A program made the translations under genes and the position numbers. The notes below the pieces were generated by a model. It did no database searches. It saw nothing but the letters and a program-made list of their open reading frames with translations, and had not been told where the DNA came from. DNA of 64,000 bases from Pseudomonas rustica (GTDB lineage Bacteria > Pseudomonadota > Gammaproteobacteria > Pseudomonadales > Pseudomonadaceae), in the NCBI RefSeq assembly GCF_018336155.1, contig NZ_JAGYHF010000009.1, positions 1 through 64,000 on the forward strand, in the 5' to 3' direction. This document shows, piece after piece, positions 42,033-50,398 of this stretch. Within the stretch, counting starts at the first letter, position 1. Every line of letters starts with the position of its first letter.

Positions 42033-43757
42033 TTAAAGAGTCTCGGATCCGGTCAGGCGCTTGATGGTGCTGCGCAGAATGGTGCTGTCGGGCTGATCCT
42101 TGAGGAACTTGCCCCAGATTTGTTTGGCTTCACGCTGGTTGCCCTTGGCCCACAACACTTCGCCCAGATGCGCGGCGACTTCGTGATCCGGGAAACGCTC
42201 CAGCGCCTGACGCAGATATTTCTCGGCGTCGTCCAGATTGCCCAAGCGGTAATTCACCCAGCCGAGGCTGTCGAGTACGGCCGGGTCTTCCGGATTGATC
42301 TGGTGCGCCTGCTCGATCAGCGTCTTCGCTTCAGCGTAGCGGGTCGTGCGGTCGGAGAGGGTGTAACCCAGCGCATTGAGCGCCATGGCGTTGTCCGGAT
42401 CACGCTTGATGATCAGGCGCAGGTCTTTTTCCATCTGCCCGAGATCATTGCGTTTTTCCGCGAGCATCGCCCGGGTGTAGAGCAGATTCAGGTCGTCCGG
42501 GTATTGCAGCAACGCTTGCTGCAATACTTTCCAGGCCTTGTCGTCCTGTTTATTGGCCGACAGGGTTTCCGCTTCAATCAGGTACAACTGGATCGCGTAA
42601 TCCGGCTCTTCGTCACGCTGCGCCGCCAGTTTGCTTTGCGCTTCAGCGGTTTTGCCGTTGTTCATCAGAATATCGGCCTGGCGCAACTGCGCCGGCAGAT
42701 AGTCGTTGCCCGGGCCAACCTGGGCGTACTCGATGAGCGCGCCTTGTGGATCGTTACGCTCTTCAGCGATGCGACCGAGGTTCAGATGGGCAGAATCGAC
42801 GTGGCTTTCACGGGCGATCAAGTCTTCCAGATAGCCCTTGGCCTCGTCCCAGGCCTTGGCTTCGAGGCACACCAGCGCCAGCGAGTAACGCAGTTCGTCG
42901 TCTTCCGGGTATTGCTGAACGAGGCTGGAGAATTCGACTTTGGCGTCGTCCATCCGGTCTTGCTCAACCAGCATGCGCGCGTAAGTCAGGCGCAGGCGTT
43001 TGTCGTCCGGGTATTTCTTGATGTTTTTTCGCAGCAGCGGCAGCGCTTCGTCGCCACGGTTCATCACTTGCAGCAAGCGTGCGCGCAGCAGAATCGGGGC
43101 GATTTCGCCTTCTTCCGGCGGATGGTCTTCGAGCAGGGTCAGGGCGGCTTTATTGTCGCCGTCCTGTTGCAACAGCAGGGCTTTGCCGAAAATCAGCTGA
43201 CTGTTGTTCGGGTGGCGTTGCAATAAACGGTCAAAACTTTTCATCAGACCGTTGCGGGTTTCTTGATCAGTGTCAGCCGCCGACAGGGCGAGGAAGTCGA
43301 AATGGGTGTCGCCCTTGCCCTGCAGGACTTTCTCCATATAGACCATTGAGTCGTCGTAACGCCCGGCGCGCGCCAGTTGCACGGCGGCGGCGCGTTGCGC
43401 TTCGAGGTCTTCCGGAGCGTTTTTCGCCCAGATCAGCGCGGTATCGAGGGCCGGTTGATCGGCGCCCAGATATTCGGCGATGCGAAACGCGCGCTCGGAA
43501 ACGCCCGGATCTTGCGTATTGATCGCCTGGGTCACGTAGTTATCCAGCGCAATATCGAAGCGATTGCGCTGGCCGGCGAGTTCGGCGCTCAACAGGCTGA
43601 AGACGGTTTCCTCGCTGAACGAGCTGTAAACCTTGGGCTTTTCAGGCGCGGGCGTGGTGTCTTCGACCGGCGGCGTACCGTCCGGCGACACGGGTGCCAA
43701 GGCCTGGCAGCCGCTGAGGAAGACAAAAGCGAGGAGCAACGCGGAAGATCTATTCAT
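42033..43757 (-). CDS. Tetratricopeptide-repeat lipoprotein
   Basis: 574 residues with a lipoprotein signal peptide (LSGC, C17). The rest is made of about a dozen TPR-like helical repeats, clear in the C-terminal third (DNAMALNALGYTLSDRTTRYAEAKTLIEQAHQINPEDPAVLDSLGWVNYRLGNLDDAEKYL in two units). Probably a periplasmic or outer-membrane scaffold. It is the first gene of the lolB-ispE transcript, a fixed position in pseudomonads. The exact partners are unknown. Confidence 0.88.
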   Translation of the reverse strand: MNRSSALLLAFVFLSGCQALAPVSPDGTPPVEDTTPAPEKPKVYSSFSEETVFSLLSAELAGQRNRFDIALDNYVTQAINTQDPGVSERAFRIAEYLGADQPALDTALIWAKNAPEDLEAQRAAAVQLARAGRYDDSMVYMEKVLQGKGDTHFDFLALSAADTDQETRNGLMKSFDRLLQRHPNNSQLIFGKALLLQQDGDNKAALTLLEDHPPEEGEIAPILLRARLLQVMNRGDEALPLLRKNIKKYPDDKRLRLTYARMLVEQDRMDDAKVEFSSLVQQYPEDDELRYSLALVCLEAKAWDEAKGYLEDLIARESHVDSAHLNLGRIAEERNDPQGALIEYAQVGPGNDYLPAQLRQADILMNNGKTAEAQSKLAAQRDEEPDYAIQLYLIEAETLSANKQDDKAWKVLQQALLQYPDDLNLLYTRAMLAEKRNDLGQMEKDLRLIIKRDPDNAMALNALGYTLSDRTTRYAEAKTLIEQAHQINPEDPAVLDSLGWVNYRLGNLDDAEKYLRQALERFPDHEVAAHLGEVLWAKGNQREAKQIWGKFLKDQPDSTILRSTIKRLTGSETL

Positions 43758-44092
43758 ATAGGAAGAGGACGACTAACCTGCGGTCGGATCATCATGACAC
43801 AAGCCTTCGGCCAAACATAACCGCTCAGGCAATTTACGGCTTATCGCCCTGTAGGAGCTGCCGCAGGCTGCGATCTTTTGACGTTGTTTGAGACGCGGAG
43901 CGTCCCGGGCTGCATTCCCACGCCGAGCGTGGAAACGATCAATCAAAAGATCGCAGCCTGCGGCAGCTCCTACAAGGAGCCAAATTGTGCCCATTATAGG
44001 GACTGACCATTGGGACAATAGTCAGCGGTAGTTGTTCTGAATCTGACGAAGTAGGACAATTGCCGGCTTCACGTCACCACCAGCGACTTTGA
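43758..44092. other. Divergent promoter region of the TPR gene and hemA
   Basis: 335 bases without a gene. A REPIN with a nested second repeat fills 43848-43974; the remaining stretch (43975-44092) should hold the hemA promoter. I see no clear -10/-35 pair there. Confidence 0.6.
43848..43974. repeat. REPIN of GTAGGAGCTGCC type with a nested second repeat
   Basis: Outer arms CCTGTAGGAGCTGCCGCAGG and their complement enclose about 85 bases instead of the usual 20-30. The extra piece (43892-43940) begins GACGCGGAGCGTCCC and ends GCGTGGAAACGATC, and belongs to the same family as the 61854-61957 element. Confidence 0.88.
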
Positions 44093-45379
44093 ATGGCCTT
44101 CCTTGCACTCGGTATCAACCACAAGACTGCTTCAGTAGACGTCCGCGAGCGCGTGGCTTTTACGCCTGAGCAACTGGTGGAGGCCTTGCAGCAGCTTTGC
44201 CGACTGACCGACAGCCGCGAAGCCGCGATCCTCTCCACCTGCAATCGCAGTGAGCTTTATATAGAACAGGATCAGCTTTCTGCCGATGTCGTCTTGCGCT
44301 GGCTGGCTGATTACCATCATTTAAGCCTCGATGAGCTGCGCGCGAGTGCTTATGTGCATGAAGATGATGCGGCAGTTCGTCACATGATGCGCGTCGCCTC
44401 CGGGCTCGACTCGCTGGTGTTGGGCGAACCGCAGATTCTCGGCCAAATGAAATCGGCCTACGCCGTGGCACGCGAGGCCGGCACCATCGGCCCGCTGCTG
44501 GGGCGATTGTTTCAGGCGACATTCAATGCCGCCAAGCAGGTGCGCACCGACACCGCCATCGGCGAAAACCCGGTATCGGTGGCATTTGCCGCCGTCAGTC
44601 TGGCCAAACAGATTTTCAGTGATTTGCAACGCAGCCAGGCTTTGCTGATCGGCGCCGGCGAGACCATCACGCTGGTCGCCCGCCATTTGCACGAGCTGGG
44701 CGTCAAGCGCATCGTCGTCGCCAATCGCACGCTGGAACGTGCCAGTTTGCTCGCCGAACAGTTCGGCGCCCACGCGGTGCTGCTCTCGGACATCCCGGCA
44801 GAACTGGTGCGCAGCGACATCGTGATCAGTTCGACCGCCAGTCAGTTGCCGATTCTCGGCAAAGGCGCGGTAGAAAGCGCTTTAAAGCTGCGCAAGCACA
44901 AACCGATCTTCATGGTCGACATCGCGGTTCCCCGGGATATCGAACCGGAAGTCGGCGAACTGGACGACGTTTACCTGTATAGCGTCGACGATCTCCACGA
45001 AGTGGTCGCCGAAAACCTCAAGAGCCGCCAGGGTGCAGCGCAAGCCGCCGAAGAGATGGTTTCGGTCGGCGCCGACGATTTCATGGTGCGCCTGCGCGAA
45101 CTCGCGGCGGTTGATGTGCTCAAGGCCTATCGTCAACAGAGCGAACGCCTGCGTGACGAAGAGCTGCAAAAAGCCCTGCGTCTGCTGGCCAACGGCGGCA
45201 ACGCCGAAGACGTGCTCGGGCAACTGGCCCGTGGCCTGACCAATAAACTGTTGCATGCGCCCAGCGTGCAACTGAAAAAGCTTTCTGCCGAAGGCCGCCT
45301 CGATGCGCTGGCCATGGCCCAGGAACTCTTTGCCCTCGAGGGCTCACCGGATAGCTTTTCGGATAAAAAACCGCAATGA
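44093..45379 (+). CDS. hemA: Glutamyl-tRNA reductase
   Basis: 428 residues. First step of C5-pathway heme synthesis: reduces glutamyl-tRNA to glutamate-1-semialdehyde using NADPH. Motifs: LGINHKTASVDVRERVAF, catalytic Cys in ILSTCNRSELY (residue 50), and LIGAGETI for NADPH. It starts the hemA-prfA-prmC-moeB-murI transcript; prfA begins inside its last codons. hemH at 60.8 kb closes the same pathway. Confidence 0.97.
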   Translation: MAFLALGINHKTASVDVRERVAFTPEQLVEALQQLCRLTDSREAAILSTCNRSELYIEQDQLSADVVLRWLADYHHLSLDELRASAYVHEDDAAVRHMMRVASGLDSLVLGEPQILGQMKSAYAVAREAGTIGPLLGRLFQATFNAAKQVRTDTAIGENPVSVAFAAVSLAKQIFSDLQRSQALLIGAGETITLVARHLHELGVKRIVVANRTLERASLLAEQFGAHAVLLSDIPAELVRSDIVISSTASQLPILGKGAVESALKLRKHKPIFMVDIAVPRDIEPEVGELDDVYLYSVDDLHEVVAENLKSRQGAAQAAEEMVSVGADDFMVRLRELAAVDVLKAYRQQSERLRDEELQKALRLLANGGNAEDVLGQLARGLTNKLLHAPSVQLKKLSAEGRLDALAMAQELFALEGSPDSFSDKKPQ

Positions 45380-46458
45380 AAGCGTCACTGCACAATAAGC
45401 TGGACATCCTCCAGGATCGTTTCGAGGAACTGACCGCGCTGCTCGGCGACGGCGAAGTCATTGCCGATCAGAGCAAATTCCGCGCCTATTCCAAGGAATA
45501 CGCCGAAATCGAGCCGGTCGTACAAGGCTATAAAAAGCTCCTCAGCGTACAAAGCGATCTTGAAAGCGCGCAGGCGCTGCTCAAGGACAACGACCCGGAC
45601 ATGCGTGAAATGGCCGTGGAAGAAGTCCGCGAAGCCAAAGAATCGCTGATCACCCTGGAAGCCGACCTGCAACGCATGCTGTTGCCCAAGGATCCGAATG
45701 ACGGGCGCAACGTCTTCCTCGAAATTCGCGCCGGCACCGGTGGCGACGAGGCGGCGATCTTCTCCGGCGACCTGTTCCGCATGTACTCGCGTTACGCCGA
45801 GCGTCGCGGCTGGCGCGTGGAGATCCTCTCGGAAAACGAAGGCGAACACGGCGGTTATAAAGAAGTCATCGCCCGGATCGAAGGCGACAACGTTTACGGC
45901 AAACTGAAATTCGAATCCGGCGCGCACCGCGTTCAGCGCGTACCCGCCACCGAATCCCAGGGCCGTATCCACACCTCCGCGTGCACCGTGGCTGTGTTGC
46001 CCGAGCCGGACGAGCGCGAAGCGATCGAGATCAACCCGGCGGATTTGCGCGTCGACACGTTCCGCTCCTCCGGGGCCGGTGGTCAGCACGTCAACACCAC
46101 CGACTCGGCGATCCGCATCACGCACATTCCGACCGGCACCGTCGTCGAGTGTCAGGAAGAGCGTTCCCAGCACAAGAACCGTGCCCGGGCGATGGCCTGG
46201 CTGTCGGCGAAACTCAACGATCAGCAAACCGCAGCGGCGGCGAATGCCATCGCCAGCGAGCGTAAATTGCTGGTCGGTTCCGGCGATCGCTCCGAGCGCA
46301 TTCGCACGTACAACTTTGCTCAGGGCCGGGTCACCGACCATCGCGTCAACCTGACCCTGTACTCCCTTGATGAAATTCTCGCCGGGGGCGTTGATGCGGT
46401 GATCGAGCCGTTGCTGGCCGAATACCAGGCTGACCAACTCGCAGCGATAGGTGAATAA
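45376..46458 (+). CDS. prfA: Peptide chain release factor 1
   Basis: 360 residues. Recognises UAA and UAG. The anticodon-like tripeptide PAT lies in HRVQRVPATESQGR and the catalytic GGQ in RSSGAGGQHVNTTDSA. Its ATG overlaps the hemA stop by 4 bases and prmC, which methylates this GGQ glutamine, follows immediately. Confidence 0.97.
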   Translation: MKASLHNKLDILQDRFEELTALLGDGEVIADQSKFRAYSKEYAEIEPVVQGYKKLLSVQSDLESAQALLKDNDPDMREMAVEEVREAKESLITLEADLQRMLLPKDPNDGRNVFLEIRAGTGGDEAAIFSGDLFRMYSRYAERRGWRVEILSENEGEHGGYKEVIARIEGDNVYGKLKFESGAHRVQRVPATESQGRIHTSACTVAVLPEPDEREAIEINPADLRVDTFRSSGAGGQHVNTTDSAIRITHIPTGTVVECQEERSQHKNRARAMAWLSAKLNDQQTAAAANAIASERKLLVGSGDRSERIRTYNFAQGRVTDHRVNLTLYSLDEILAGGVDAVIEPLLAEYQADQLAAIGE

Positions 46459-47289
46459 ATGACCATCATTGCCAGCCTGTTGCGCGCCGCCGAACTACCG
46501 GACTCGCCCACTGCGCGTCTGGACGCCGAATTGCTTCTGGCCGCTGCACTGGGCAAGTCGCGCAGTTTTCTGCACACCTGGCCCGAGCGCATCGTGCCGA
46601 GTGACGCGGCGCTGACCTTTGCCGAATACCTGCAACGTCGCCGTGGCGGTGAGCCGGTGGCCTACATTCTTGGTCAGCAGGGTTTCTGGAAACTCGATCT
46701 GGAAGTCGCGCCGCACACGCTGATCCCGCGTCCGGACACTGAATTGCTGGTGGAAGCGGCGCTGGAATTGCTGCCCGCGACGCCGGCTAAAGTGCTCGAC
46801 CTCGGCACTGGCAGCGGCGCGATCGCCTTGGCCTTGGCCAGCGAGCGTGCGGCGTGGAAAGTCACGGCGGTGGATCGCGTGCTCGAAGCCGTGGCACTGG
46901 CCGAACGCAATCGTCAGCGCCTGCATTTGAACAACGCCACGGTGCTGAGCAGTCATTGGTTCAGCTCGCTGGCCGGTCAGCGTTTTCAGTTGATCATCAG
47001 CAACCCGCCGTATATTGCGGCGGCCGATCCGCATCTGGTCGAAGGCGATGTGCGCTTCGAACCGGCCAGCGCCTTGGTCGCCGGTGAAGACGGCCTCGAT
47101 GATCTGCGCTTGATCGTCGAACAGGCTCCGGAGTATCTCGAGGCCGGTGGCTGGCTGATGCTCGAACATGGCTATGATCAAGCCGAAGCCGTGCGCGATT
47201 TGTTGCTGACGCGCGGTTTTGAAGAAGTCCACAGCCGCACCGATCTGGGCGGTCATCAACGCATCAGTCTGGGACGCCTGCCGTGCTGA
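46459..47289 (+). CDS. prmC: Release factor glutamine methyltransferase
   Basis: 276 residues. SAM-binding VLDLGTGSGAIALALA and catalytic NPPY (ISNPPYIAAADPHL) are present. It methylates the GGQ glutamine of RF1 and RF2. The start follows directly after the prfA stop codon. Confidence 0.97.
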   Translation: MTIIASLLRAAELPDSPTARLDAELLLAAALGKSRSFLHTWPERIVPSDAALTFAEYLQRRRGGEPVAYILGQQGFWKLDLEVAPHTLIPRPDTELLVEAALELLPATPAKVLDLGTGSGAIALALASERAAWKVTAVDRVLEAVALAERNRQRLHLNNATVLSSHWFSSLAGQRFQLIISNPPYIAAADPHLVEGDVRFEPASALVAGEDGLDDLRLIVEQAPEYLEAGGWLMLEHGYDQAEAVRDLLLTRGFEEVHSRTDLGGHQRISLGRLPC

Positions 47290-48038
47290 ATGATCAGGAA
47301 TTGCTGCGCTACAGCCGGCAGATTCTGCTGCAACACATCGACATCGATGGCCAGTTGAAGCTCAAGGACAGTCGCGTGCTGATCGTCGGCCTCGGTGGTC
47401 TCGGCGCGCCGGTCGCCTTGTATCTGGCTGCGGCGGGTGTCGGTGAATTGCATCTGGCGGATTTCGACACGGTCGATCTGACCAACCTGCAACGCCAGAT
47501 CATTCATGACACCGACAGCGTCGGCATGAGCAAGGTCGACTCGGCGCTCAAGCGTCTGAGTGCGATCAATCCGGAGATTCAACTGATCGCGCATCGGCAG
47601 GCGCTGGACGAGGATTCTCTCGCCGCCGCCGTGGCAGCGGTGGATCTGGTGCTCGACTGTTCCGATAATTTTTCTACGCGCGAGGCGGTCAACGCCGCGT
47701 GTGTGTCGGCGCGCAAACCGCTGGTCAGCGGCGCGGCGATTCGCCTTGAAGGGCAATTGTCGGTGTTCGACCCGCGTCGCGATGAGAGCCCTTGCTACCA
47801 CTGCTTGTACGGCCACGGCAGCGAAGCCGAATTGACCTGCAGCGAAGCGGGTGTTGTCGGGCCGTTGGTGGGCCTGGTTGGCAGTCTGCAAGCGCTTGAA
47901 GCGTTGAAAGTGCTGGTCGGTTTCGGCGAGCCGCTGGTGGGCCGTTTGTTGCTGATCGATGCGCTGGGCTCGCGTTTCCGTGAGCTGCGCGTCAAGCGTG
48001 ATCCGGGTTGCAGTGTCTGTGGCTCGCGCCATGCGTGA
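47283..48038 (+). CDS. moeB: Molybdopterin-synthase adenylyltransferase MoeB
   Basis: 251 residues, GTG start overlapping prmC by 7 bases. Rossmann motif VLIVGLGGLGAPVALYLAAAGVG, the DLTNLQRQIIH loop, and two zinc-binding Cys pairs (CYHC and CSVC). It adenylates the MoaD C-terminus in molybdopterin synthesis. There is no C-terminal rhodanese domain. Confidence 0.94.
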   Translation: MLNDQELLRYSRQILLQHIDIDGQLKLKDSRVLIVGLGGLGAPVALYLAAAGVGELHLADFDTVDLTNLQRQIIHDTDSVGMSKVDSALKRLSAINPEIQLIAHRQALDEDSLAAAVAAVDLVLDCSDNFSTREAVNAACVSARKPLVSGAAIRLEGQLSVFDPRRDESPCYHCLYGHGSEAELTCSEAGVVGPLVGLVGSLQALEALKVLVGFGEPLVGRLLLIDALGSRFRELRVKRDPGCSVCGSRHA

Positions 48039-48822
48039 AGCGCCGATCGGCGTGTTCGATTCCGGTGTCGGCGGTTTGTCGGTACTGGCAGAAATCCAGC
48101 AATTGTTGCCCAACGAATCGCTGCTCTATGTCGCCGATTGCGGGCACATTCCCTACGGCGAGAAAACCCCGGAATTTATCCGCCAGCGTTGCAGCGTGAT
48201 GGCCGGGTTTTTCCGCGAGCAGGGCGCCAAGGCGTTGGTGTTGGCTTGCAACACGGCGACCGTCGCCGGGGTTGCCGATTTGCGTCGTGATTACCCGGAC
48301 TGGCCGATTGTCGGCATGGAACCTGCCGTGAAGCCGGCGGCGGCTGCGACCCGTAGCGGTGTGGTCGGCGTGCTCGCCACTACGGGCACTTTGCAGAGTG
48401 CCAAGTTCGCGGCATTACTTGATCGTTTCGCCACCGATGTGCGGGTGATTACCCAGCCTTGTCCCGGACTGGTCGAGCTGATTGAAAGCGGTGACCTGCA
48501 CAGCGACACATTGCGCGCGTTGTTGAAAAGTTATGTCGATCCGTTGCTGGCCAACGGTTGCGACACGATCATTCTTGGTTGCACGCACTATCCCTTCCTC
48601 AAGCCGATGCTCAAATCGATGATCCCGGCGGACATCAGTTTGATCGACACCGGCGCCGCCGTGGCGCGGCAACTTCAACGGCTGCTGGCCGAGCGCGATC
48701 TGCTGGCTGAGGGGCCGAACCGATCGGTCAGATTCTGGACCAGCGCGGATCTGCAGTCCTTCAAAAATGTCCTGCCGTTGCTGGGGCAAACCGCGAATGA
48801 TGTGCAAAACTTCGGTTTGTGA
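48031..48822 (+). CDS. murI: Glutamate racemase
   Basis: 263 residues. Catalytic cysteines are in ACNTAT and GCTHYP; the N-terminus IGVFDSGVGGLSVLAEI is standard. It makes D-glutamate for peptidoglycan. The ATG at MREAPIG overlaps moeB by 8 bases. Confidence 0.96.
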   Translation: MREAPIGVFDSGVGGLSVLAEIQQLLPNESLLYVADCGHIPYGEKTPEFIRQRCSVMAGFFREQGAKALVLACNTATVAGVADLRRDYPDWPIVGMEPAVKPAAAATRSGVVGVLATTGTLQSAKFAALLDRFATDVRVITQPCPGLVELIESGDLHSDTLRALLKSYVDPLLANGCDTIILGCTHYPFLKPMLKSMIPADISLIDTGAAVARQLQRLLAERDLLAEGPNRSVRFWTSADLQSFKNVLPLLGQTANDVQNFGL

Positions 48823-48934
48823 AAAAAACGTGAAATAAGCTGAAATTCGTCTGAACTTCTATTCAGGCGCAGACTTCTATAGCGTTGTGTTAACCAGAAA
48901 ACCAAACGATCGTTCCGGAAAAGGAAGTTTCAAA

Positions 48935-49453
48935 GTGAAGCGACTATTCTGCTTGGCCGCGATTGCGGCCGCACTAATGGGGCAAAGCATTACTGCACAA
49001 GCGGCAGGTGTTGAATTTGCGGTGGGGGCCACCAGCGATTCGACCATGACCTACCGCCTGGGGATGAATTTTGATTGGGATCAGAGCTGGCTGCAGAGCG
49101 ACGTTGGTCGCCTGACCGGTTACTGGAGCGGCGCCTATACGTATTGGGAAGGTGACAAGACCTCCAGCAACAACAGCCTGTCGTTCTCGCCGGTATTTGT
49201 TTACGAGTTTGCCGGCCAGTCGGTCAAACCGTATGTAGAGGCGGGCATCGGTGTCGCGTTGTTCTCCAATACTGAGTACGAAGACAACAACATCGGTGGC
49301 GCCTTCCAGTTCGAAGACCGCCTCGGTTTTGGTCTGCGTTTCAATGGCGGGCATGAAGTCGGGATCCGTGCGACGCACTATTCCAACGCCGGCCTGGCTA
49401 GCAGTAACGACGGCGTAGAAAGCTACGCGCTGCACTACACAATGCCGTTGTAA
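48935..49453 (+). CDS. pagL: Lipid A 3-O-deacylase PagL
   Basis: 172 residues, GTG start with AAGGAAG upstream, Sec signal peptide ending in ITAQA (about residue 24). The mature part is a small outer-membrane beta barrel. The PagL catalytic His and Ser are visible in THYSNAGL, with the Glu in GVESYAL. It removes the 3-linked acyl chain from lipid A. It lies after murI, as in other pseudomonads. Confidence 0.93.
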   Translation: MKRLFCLAAIAAALMGQSITAQAAGVEFAVGATSDSTMTYRLGMNFDWDQSWLQSDVGRLTGYWSGAYTYWEGDKTSSNNSLSFSPVFVYEFAGQSVKPYVEAGIGVALFSNTEYEDNNIGGAFQFEDRLGFGLRFNGGHEVGIRATHYSNAGLASSNDGVESYALHYTMPL

Positions 49454-49457
49454 GCAA

Positions 49458-49540
49458 GATCAAAAGATCGCAGCCTTCGGCAGCTCCTACAGGTGAAACA
49501 CAATCCCATGTAGGAGCTGCCGAAGGCTGCGATCTTTTGT
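49458..49540. repeat. REP doublet, GTAGGAGCTGCC type, inverse arrangement
   Basis: Here the GATCAAAAGATCGCAG ends face outward and the CTCCTACA/TGTAGGAG ends face inward, opposite to the other four copies of this type. It lies after pagL and ends in a T-rich stretch that may help terminate pagL. Confidence 0.9.
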
Positions 49541-49548
49541 TTTTTGGA

Positions 49549-49854
49549 TCAGCGGTACGCGGTGGTGATGCCTTGGCGTTCTTCGAGGCACTCGGGGGCG
49601 CCCATTTCGAATTCGCGGCAGATCAGCGGGCGTTTTTCGTAGATCGTGCACATCATCGTGTCGCGATCCAGCGACGCGCACCAGCCGTCGTCCAGACGCA
49701 ACATCACTTCGCCGCCCCACTCATCGGTATCGATAAAGCGATCAGGCACGCCGGTGTCGGTGATCAGCATCACTTCGAGCTGGCAGCAGCACGCCGCGCA
49801 GGTCGAGCAGGTGACTGCAGGCTCGGTGATTTGCTGGTGGGGAATGGTTTTCAT
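49549..49854 (-). CDS. YkgJ-family cysteine-cluster protein
   Basis: 101 residues with a CSTCAACCCQLEV cluster near the N-terminus and CTIYEKRPLICREFEMGAPEC near the C-terminus, the pattern of YkgJ-type zinc or iron-sulfur proteins. Some relatives are metal-chaperone or Fe-S proteins; the function of this one is unknown. The ATG at MKTIPHQQ is used because the upstream frame lies in the gap after the DUF2878 gene. The 52-base gap to that gene does not exclude co-transcription. Confidence 0.82.
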   Translation of the reverse strand: MKTIPHQQITEPAVTCSTCAACCCQLEVMLITDTGVPDRFIDTDEWGGEVMLRLDDGWCASLDRDTMMCTIYEKRPLICREFEMGAPECLEERQGITTAYR

Positions 49855-49906
49855 GGCGGCAGTGTAAGGCAGTCGCTGCGGTGCGTGTGAATGGTCTGAC
49901 AGACGC

Positions 49907-50398
49907 TCAGCCGGCCAACCGCCGCGCCATGGTGTGCAAAAGCGGAAACAGCAGTGCCCAGAGTAGGCCGATGCCAATCAGTGTCGGTAATTCGCCGTAG
50001 GGAAATTGCACCCCGGCCAGTCGTCCACCGCCGTAATACGACAACGCGCCACCCGCCGCGCCCAATCCACTCGCCAGCCACCAGGGCCGGCCACTCCATT
50101 GCAGACAATGCCGCAACGTCGTCGCGAGCAACGCCCACAACAGCATCAACCACAACGGAATCAACGGCGATTGATCCTGAAATTCAAACACGCCGACGCC
50201 GCGCAAAACGCTGTCCACCGCCGTGCCGACAATCACCACACTCAAAATCAAACGCCCTTCAGCCGCCCAACTGCTGATCCAGCGCAGATGAATTACCAGC
50301 ACTGCCAACGCCAGCAACAACCACAAACTGTTGCCGCCGATTACACAGGTCAGCCAGCCAATCTGGAACAGCACTGCATTGGCGACACGCTCAAGCAT
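49907..50398 (-). CDS. DUF2878 membrane protein
   Basis: 163 residues with about five hydrophobic segments (LFQIGWLTCVIGGNSLWLLLALAVL, LILSVVIVGTAVDSVLRGVGVFEF, PLWLMLLWALLATTL, and others). This is a DUF2878 inner-membrane protein, often encoded beside cyclopropane synthase-like genes. The ATG lies inside the 3' end of the cfa gene (8-base overlap). A role in membrane-lipid modification is inferred from context only. Confidence 0.85.
   Translation of the reverse strand: MLERVANAVLFQIGWLTCVIGGNSLWLLLALAVLVIHLRWISSWAAEGRLILSVVIVGTAVDSVLRGVGVFEFQDQSPLIPLWLMLLWALLATTLRHCLQWSGRPWWLASGLGAAGGALSYYGGGRLAGVQFPYGELPTLIGIGLLWALLFPLLHTMARRLAG

Noticed and set aside
40890..43226. 778-codon open frame on the plus strand
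   Set aside because: Antisense to ispE, lolB and the TPR gene, all of which have clear motifs on the minus strand.
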